DNA of 64,000 nt from Myoxocephalus aenaeus (lineage: Eukaryota > Chordata > Actinopteri > Perciformes > Cottidae), in contig JBAMJR010000350.1 of assembly GCA_038501785.1 (NCBI GenBank), positions 1,349,501 to 1,413,500 on the forward strand. The letters run 5' to 3'. Below, one piece after another: positions 58,258 through 64,000 of the stretch (position 1 is its first letter; each line of letters starts with the position of its first letter). A program made the position numbers and the translations under genes. A model generated the notes under the pieces. The model was not told the DNA's origin. It was given only the letters and a program-made list of their open reading frames with translations, and made no database searches.

Positions 58258-58364
58258 GTGAGAAGACGAACAGGAAGTAGCCAGAACACATTTTGTGCTT
58301 TCTCTGCAATCACTTTCATTCTTTCCTTCTAACCCATGAGTCGGCACTTTGAATTGTTGCGCAG

Positions 58365-58366
<2 letters not shown>

Positions 58367-58440
<74 letters not shown>

Positions 58441-58467
58441 AAAGAGAGAGAGAGAGAGAGAGAGAGA
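58367..58467. repeat. (TG)36 then (GA)n microsatellite
   Basis: TG run to 58438 passing into a GA run; intergenic. Confidence 0.95.
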
Positions 58468-58689
58468 AGTTATTATAGCCTACAATATGTTTCAGCCCAG
58501 GCATGCATCGTTTTGAGGTGTTTAACCAAACCCAGTGACTCAAAGCGCTTGCGTGTTTATCAGTTGTTGCTGATCTTATATCATTTCCCTCATCTTGCCA
58601 GTTTGTCTCTCCCTCTCTTGTCCCCTCATTGTTCCCCCCTCTGTTCCCAGCCCTGCCTCTGTCAGTGAACGGATCAGTGAGCTGCCCAG

Positions 58690-58879
58690 CCTGGTAGAAA
58701 ATTGGATTTAGTCTTCGTCAAAGGGACCGGCAGTTCGGCCTAGGCCCCGCCCCTTCACCCTGTACGCAGTGACGTCGTCTCCACCGCCCTGAACTCAGCA
58801 CGGGCAGCGTCCGTTGAAAACGCGACACAGACAGAGTGCTATCTATCACTATAGGTTGGTCCCGGTCTCGTCGTCCGAT
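58690..58879 (+). promoter_or_regulatory. Probable pnp promoter and 5' UTR
   Basis: GC- and CpG-rich stretch just upstream of the pnp ATG with a GC box (CCCCGCCCC, 58745-58753) and a CRE-like site (TGACGTCG, 58770-58777). No TATA box. Consistent with a housekeeping-type promoter. Confidence 0.55.
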
Positions 58880-58917
58880 ATGGAAGCGGCAGCCTCATCC
58901 ACCTCCAATCGGTGCAG
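58880..58917 (+). CDS. pnp: pnp exon 1
   Basis: ATG at 58880 gives MEAAASSTSNRC plus two bases (AG/GTAAGA). Slightly longer at the N terminus than mammalian PNP (MENGYTYEDY). Phase fits exon 2 exactly. The first ATG after the GC-rich promoter was chosen. Confidence 0.85.
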
Positions 58918-59621
58918 GTAAGACAGTTAAGGCTGGATGTTGGTGGACCGGAGACCAATGAACGTCAGGGTTGTCAAGGCTACCTTGTAGCCTAACTAAT
59001 TATGTGCAGGGATTCCGAGGATTAGCAGCCTCTATAAGGGCTTCCCTTTCCAAGAGGACGCCTCTCACTCGGACGTATAGTCGTGTGTTACAGGCGGTGG
59101 ATGTGTCGTCCATGTCGAATTCATTTCGTTGAGACACACCTCTGCCGCTCACTTAACAGGCCGGTCTCGTGTTTCTAGTTCACTGACAGCTCCGGGCCCG
59201 TCCTGCTCCGCTCCCTGCTCGCGTGCCTGAATATGTAAAACTAAATTCCTGGCAGCACCATGGACAGTTCCGCGAGAGCCAGAGCACGAGCTCACTTCCT
59301 GCTTGTGACGTAATGCGAAGGCTATACTGTGGACCTGGCAAGACCATTCAACGTGATAACTACATAGATATACATCTACTAAGAATGGCAACATATTCTG
59401 CAAAAATCTTAATTTATAGGGTAAAAGAAGCCTGTTACTATTTCCATATTCCCAACATTATTCTAAAATGATCCTGATATCTATTTATTGGAATGTATGA
59501 CTATCACAAGCATTCGTTAATTATTTGCATTAACTTCTTTGACATGTTTTGGTGAAATGTGTCATTTGATCTTTTATTTATCTTGTATTTTTAGGGTCAA
59601 GTTAGAGTTAGGTTTTAATAA

Positions 59622-59692
59622 ACCTATGGATCAAAGTAGGGCTGTGTGAATTTTATATATGAATTCACACAGCCCGACTTTGATCCATAGGT
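59622..59692. repeat. Foldback, 31-bp arms, one mismatch
   Basis: Arms 59622-59652 and 59662-59692 around a 9-nt AT loop; single mismatch at 59638. Too short for a known element. Confidence 0.93.
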
Positions 59693-59765
59693 GTACTAAA
59701 ATACTTAGCTTCAGTTATTTGCTATAGTTAAGGTATACCTATGCATATTACATAATCCTGGTGTA

Positions 59766-60045
59766 CAGTGGCGTTTCTACACGTAATTACGCCCCGGGCG
59801 AGACCCCCCACCGAGCGCCCCGGGCAAAAAAAAGAAAAAAGTCGGAAAAATGTTTTATTTTGAAAAAAGACCGGATACATCCGTCTGTGCGTAGCCTCAA
59901 ACATAACATCTTGATAAAGAGGTTACGTGATACGTTTCCCCAAAAATGAAACTTTTTTTTTTTTTAAGTGGTAAGTGGTCGTGCCGCCCCCCACGTGACA
60001 TGAAAAAGTGCCGCCCCGGTTCGCCCGTGCCCAAAACCGCCACTG
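59766..60045. mobile_element. 280-bp hAT-like miniature element
   Basis: Ends CAGTGGCG / CGCCACTG and is flanked by a perfect 8-bp duplication CTGGTGTA (59758-59765 and 60046-60053). GC-rich ends with CCCCGGGC and GCCGCCCC blocks; no coding capacity. Length, ends and duplication size fit a non-autonomous hAT. Confidence 0.85.
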
Positions 60046-60181
60046 CTGGTGTACAAGAACAAACCGAAACGTTCTATTAAACATCATGAAATGCTAACAC
60101 AGTTGTGGAAATAACAGAAGCTATAGCTAAAAAAAGCTAGCACACCCACAGTCATTCTGCGTACAAATCACACAACAGAAC

Positions 60182-60217
60182 GGCACAAGTTACACCTTTA
60201 CAGGTGTAACTTGTGCC
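60182..60217. repeat. Perfect 16-bp-arm hairpin
   Basis: GGCACAAGTTACACCT and AGGTGTAACTTGTGCC around a 4-nt loop TTAC. Confidence 0.93.
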
Positions 60218-61315
60218 TGGTTGTGAGTGCGGTTGTGTGTAAACCTGCCATTGCCACCTGAATAATTATGTAAAGGGCGACCTCTGCAACTGACAGGCCA
60301 GCAATGGCGGCCATACAACAATTGTGTCACAGTAGAATACATTGATTACGTGTATTGATAATTCTTCTTTAGCTTTAATGACTCAGCCAGTCACCACTCA
60401 GTTATTTAATTTGAGTATTTGTCACATTCGTCACTTTGACTTTACCCCATCTCTAGTGCCAACACACCAACTGATATAAAAGATTTCCAAGCTCTTTTAG
60501 GAGCTGAATATAAAAAAAAAGGAAAAAAAGAGCGACAAGGAGAAAATGTATAATGATTGAACACCCGTCTCTCTCCTGCAGATTGGCTCGGTGAAGGCTG
60601 AAGCCTTAAGTGTCATTGTGTTTTAATAACAAAGCTCGAGGCACAGAGGGATGATTGACAACGTTATAGCTTTACGACGAGATTTATAACCAGAATTACA
60701 GACCGTTTCAGACTTTGTATTATGTAGTACCTCAAGGCTTTGCCAATGGAATCAACATCCCTGATAAATAATTTGGGAGGTACATGGCAAAGTAAAAACC
60801 CATTAGTGTGTTGACCAATGTTGTATTTGTTCTTGTTTTTACACAATGTTCTTTTCCGGTCACGTTTACTCCGGCATTTCCAAGTGTCTTCCCCTCCTGG
60901 CATCATGACAATGAGCAGTAGCTTGGTATGAGTTGGCTTATTTGTCACTATGACCAAGAAATCCTGCAGTGGATTATTCCAATAATATAACGTGGTATGT
61001 TTCACCTTTTGTGACATTAAAATAATGCAACAACAATTAAATCGACAGTATGCTAAATGAAACTGACTGTTCTGGTCGACACTGTTTTACTTTTTAACTG
61101 GAAGTTAGAAAAAGAAATCAGTAGAACCTGTTGCCTGTTGCCAGTGCTGTATGTTGCCCTTAAATGAGCTGTAATTTAGTTTATGCTCCCGTTCACTCTC
61201 TGTAGATAGTGACTTAATTCTAAATTCTAAAATGAGACTGATGTTAATTTGCATTTCTATGATTTATGGTTTGGTACTATTTAACATGAATCAATATCCT
61301 TCCCATTGTTTCCAG

Positions 61316-61485
61316 ATACAGTTACGAAGAGTATAAGGAGACTGCAGACTGGCTGCTGGCCCAGACAAAGCAGCGCCCCAAAGTAGCCATCATCTGCGGC
61401 TCAGGCCTGGGCGGGCTGGCCGACCTGCTGTCTGACAAGCAGGAGTTCAAGTATGAGAAAATCCCACATTTCCCCACCAGCACTG
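61316..61485 (+). CDS. pnp: pnp exon 2
   Basis: Acceptor GTTTCCAG; reads [40 protein letters not shown] and KQEFKYEKIPHFPTST. Very close to [30 protein letters not shown] of mammalian PNP. Donor CACTG/GTAAGT, phase 1. Confidence 0.98.
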
Positions 61486-61588
61486 GTAAGTTGCTTCTGA
61501 CAAATTGCATATTATCTGAAACTCATGTGTTTGGAAACTGTACACGAGCATGCTAGCAGCTGCTCATACGTGAATGTGTGCCGTGCAG

Positions 61589-61692
61589 TGCCGGGCCATG
61601 CCGGGCAGCTGGTGTTCGGGAGGCTGCAGGGCCGCGAGTGTGTCTGCATGCAGGGGCGATTCCACTTCTACGAGGGCTACGACATACACACG
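61589..61692 (+). CDS. pnp: pnp exon 3
   Basis: Acceptor CCGTGCAG; reads VPGHAGQLVFGRLQGRECVC then MQGRFHFYEGYDIHT. Ends in phase 0 at ACG/GTACGC. The next exon is beyond the window. Confidence 0.98.
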
Positions 61693-61859
61693 GTACGCTA
61701 CAGTACATTCTGCTTTTGGTACTTTTTTTGGGGGGTTCTGCAAGCACAGCGTTATCGCTAAAGGTGAGCTGTAAACAACCAGAATGAACTGTTTAAGAAA
61801 AAGATTTGAAGTCCACAGCCACACTATTGGCTGTGTAATGTTGTAATTGACAGTTTAGA

Positions 61860-62205
61860 TTCCACAGTCAGCATGCTCACAGTGAAAATGCGAACATGCT
61901 GAGGTTTCAGGCTCTCCCGTCTTCGTTTAGCATGTTAGCATGCTAACATTTTCGAAATTAGCCCTACTACAGCCGAGGCTGATGGGGAAAAAAAACTAAT
62001 GACATATTAGTTTTGCAGGCATTTAGTCCAAAATTGTAAACATTAAAACAACAACATTGAGATTATGTTCCGACGATGATGCCAGAGGAAAATTCAGGGT
62101 ATCATCAAATCTTCAAGCAGTCCATTTAAAGTCATCGTGATATGCAGTCTGGACAGAAGTGGTGGACCTATGACGATTGCCATCCATGCTGCTAGCATGG
62201 CTAAA
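61860..62205 (+). repeat. Interspersed fish repeat, copy 1
   Basis: GCATGTTAGCATGCTAACAT, CAGCCGAGGCTGATGG and TTAGTTTTGCAGGCATTTAG are typical segments of a repeat widespread in fish. The family name is not known to me. Confidence 0.6.
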
Positions 62206-63744
62206 ACATGATGTGTTGTAATCTTAGAATTACATCGTTTGTATACTGGATTGATCTACGTTAGTGTTCGTCATGCTGGAAGTACATTCATTAATTGTTG
62301 ACTTAAAATTCAATTTGAATGACATCCATAATGCTCCAATCTCCATTTGTTACCCCCCTAAGTTGCCTTAGAGCACCTTTCTGTCTCAGTTTCTGTCACA
62401 AGTCATTTTGGAAACTTGCTGATGTAGATGATATATGTTACAGGCTAACTGAGCCAAAGATGGCAGTTCAAACTCTGATTTTGTCAATCATCAGGATAAA
62501 CATTCACAGCTTTCATCCGGCGTAGCCTAATCATTAAATCACAGATATGTGCAAACACTAACTTTGTTGTTTGTGTAGAGGGAGGCTCTTTAGACTCAAC
62601 ATTCATTTTGTGCCACATGAATTCTTTATTTTGAGTTCCATTTAGAACATTGACCCAGTGATAAATGAAGATACGGTATTTGTAATCATTACATTATAAG
62701 CTTTCATCTCATCCTCAATCATGACTTCATAATTGATATAAGTTGTGTAAACTTGATATATGACCATATTATAGCTGTGTGTTGAATGATCAGCTGCAGA
62801 ATCATGATGACAGTGAGAAAACCACCCAGTGTGTCATAGTGTGTGGATACAGGACTGGCCTTTGGCCTCTGGAGACACTGTATCCTGGTTTTATTTCTTT
62901 TTATCAGCTGGGATGTGCCATCATATAAAATTATCCATAAAACCCCACTGAATCATAAAATCCAGTTTCATACATACAGTAATAGAAAGCCAGATGCATT
63001 ATGACCCTCCTGTATCCTGTCGGGACTTTAGACAGAGACATAATGGATGAAATTCCTCCAGTTGAATCACCATGTGAGTTGAATTTGAAAAGATTGGTAC
63101 CTGTCCAAGCCAACTGAGGTACATTTTCACCAGACAATATTACCAATATATTTCTTTGCAAACTGAACACAATCTTAAACTGAACTGAAGCAGATAATAA
63201 GCAACACTAGCAGAGTGACGTACGATTTCATCAAACTAAAACAAATATATTGCCTAGATATTAATGATATTAAATATGAAACAAAATTGAAATCATACCC
63301 TCTAAACTAAAAAGAAATATGGTTGTAATTGAAATCGAACACCATAACCAAGCTTGTTTACAAGATATTTAGTCAATGCTGAGTTATAGAGGAAACCATA
63401 AAGTGCACTTTGGGATGGATGGGTAAAACAACACTGAATGGAAATCTATTGACTCTTTCATACAATGAATAATTCATTGGTTTCGGTTACACTTACAATT
63501 TACACCTTCTACTGGACTGAAAACAAATACAACATCAAGCAAAATAACACCATACAACGAAAAAGATATTAAATAATAATAAAAGCATTTCAAGACAAAC
63601 TTCCACTCAAGGCACACTTCAACACACAAGGCAGGTTTAGCACCTTATTGCACTTTTTTCAAGCTTTAAATTTTTATTTTTTATTTCAGTCTGTTTTAAA
63701 TTCATCCAAAACTTTGCTCGATGGTCAAACACCCCTCAAAACTT

Positions 63745-63960
63745 ATGACAAACCCATCAGCCTCGGCACTACACTTTGCAGTTAGTGCTAATTAGCATAT
63801 ATTAGCAAGCTAACACACTAAACAGGTTTAATGTGGTGAACATTACACCAAAATGTAAATGCTACAAATAAGCATTACAATGCTCAACATGACAATAGCG
63901 TTGTCATTGTTGGCATGTTGGCATGCTGGCGCTAGCATTAAGCATTAACTATCTAATTTC
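63745..63960 (-). repeat. Same interspersed repeat, inverted copy 2
   Basis: CCATCAGCCTCGGC is the reverse complement of the segment at about 61972-61985, followed by TTAGCA/GCTAAC-rich sequence. Confidence 0.55.
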
Positions 63961-64000
63961 CCAGGGTCTTTGTTCCCCGACTTAATCTCCTCTGACCATC

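Larger units (their letters stand above)
58918..61315 (+). other. pnp: pnp intron 1 (2.4 kb)
   Basis: AT-rich and non-coding. It holds a 31-bp-arm hairpin, a 280-bp hAT-like element and a 16-bp-arm hairpin, all within about 600 bp. Confidence 0.8.
58880..61692 (+). other. pnp: pnp gene, 5' part (extends past right edge)
   Basis: Purine nucleoside phosphorylase, the cytosolic trimeric salvage enzyme that splits inosine and guanosine with phosphate into base and ribose-1-phosphate. Exons 1-3 code about the first 104 residues of a protein normally near 290. [16 protein letters not shown] holds the phosphate-binding Gly-Ser of the family, and VPGHAGQLVFGRLQG and CMQGRFHFYEGYD match the conserved GHAG and RFHxYEG motifs, the latter with a phosphate-site Arg and His. 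Exons 4 onward lie outside. Fish have several pnp paralogues (pnp4a, 4b, 5a and others); which one this is cannot be decided. Confidence 0.95.
61693..64000 (+). other. pnp: pnp intron 3 (incomplete, at least 2.3 kb)
   Basis: No PNP exon 4 sequence ([20 protein letters not shown]-like) found before the window ends. Contains two inverted copies of one interspersed repeat. Confidence 0.75.

Noticed and set aside
59761..59949. 62-residue open frame in pnp intron 1
   Set aside because: Lies in the GC-rich end of the hAT-like miniature element.
1..64000. CRISPR array, operon structure or bacterial defence system
   Set aside because: No spaced identical repeats, no bacterial genes; the window is vertebrate genomic DNA.

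Overview
This is a vertebrate nuclear segment, almost certainly from a ray-finned (teleost) fish. The support is large introns with canonical splice sites, dense (TG)n microsatellites, and interspersed repeats of types I recognise from fish (tRNA-derived SINE, short hAT-like elements, a Ty1/copia LTR element). Nothing bacterial or viral is present as a free genome. I cannot name the species.

About 55 kb of the window (roughly 350 to 55,108) is the 5' part of one gene on the minus strand: the hydin orthologue (HYDIN axonemal central pair apparatus protein). I could place 45 coding exons with matching intron phases, plus 3 less certain ones at the left edge. Exons 1-44 sum to exactly 2,275 codons with no internal stop and follow the known order of the vertebrate protein: N-terminal segment, tandem ASH/MSP-like domains, a P-loop (adenylate-kinase-like) domain at about 1950-2170, then a charged Glu/Lys-rich coiled-coil segment. 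The rest of the gene, about half of the ~5,100-residue protein, lies beyond the left edge.

The introns hold most of the accessory content. Intron 24 carries a complete but frame-broken Ty1/copia retrotransposon (14,033-19,542; 5-bp target duplication, initiator-Met primer site). Its 3' LTR is split by a 1.44-kb non-autonomous hAT-like element with a perfect 8-bp target duplication. The 11.3-kb intron 6 contains a 1.34-kb near-identical direct duplication with a third diverged partial copy, a tRNA-derived SINE and many microsatellites. A perfect 43-bp-arm palindrome sits 36 nt from a splice acceptor in intron 38.

Upstream of hydin (55.1-58.9 kb) lie a consensus RFX X-box, an isolated exon resembling the SNARE Bet1l, and a GC-rich promoter. 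The promoter belongs to a plus-strand purine nucleoside phosphorylase gene (pnp; exons 1-3 at 58,880-61,692, the rest beyond the right edge). hydin and pnp are head to head. Hydin builds a central-pair projection of motile cilia; Pnp is a cytosolic purine-salvage enzyme. I see no functional link beyond adjacency.
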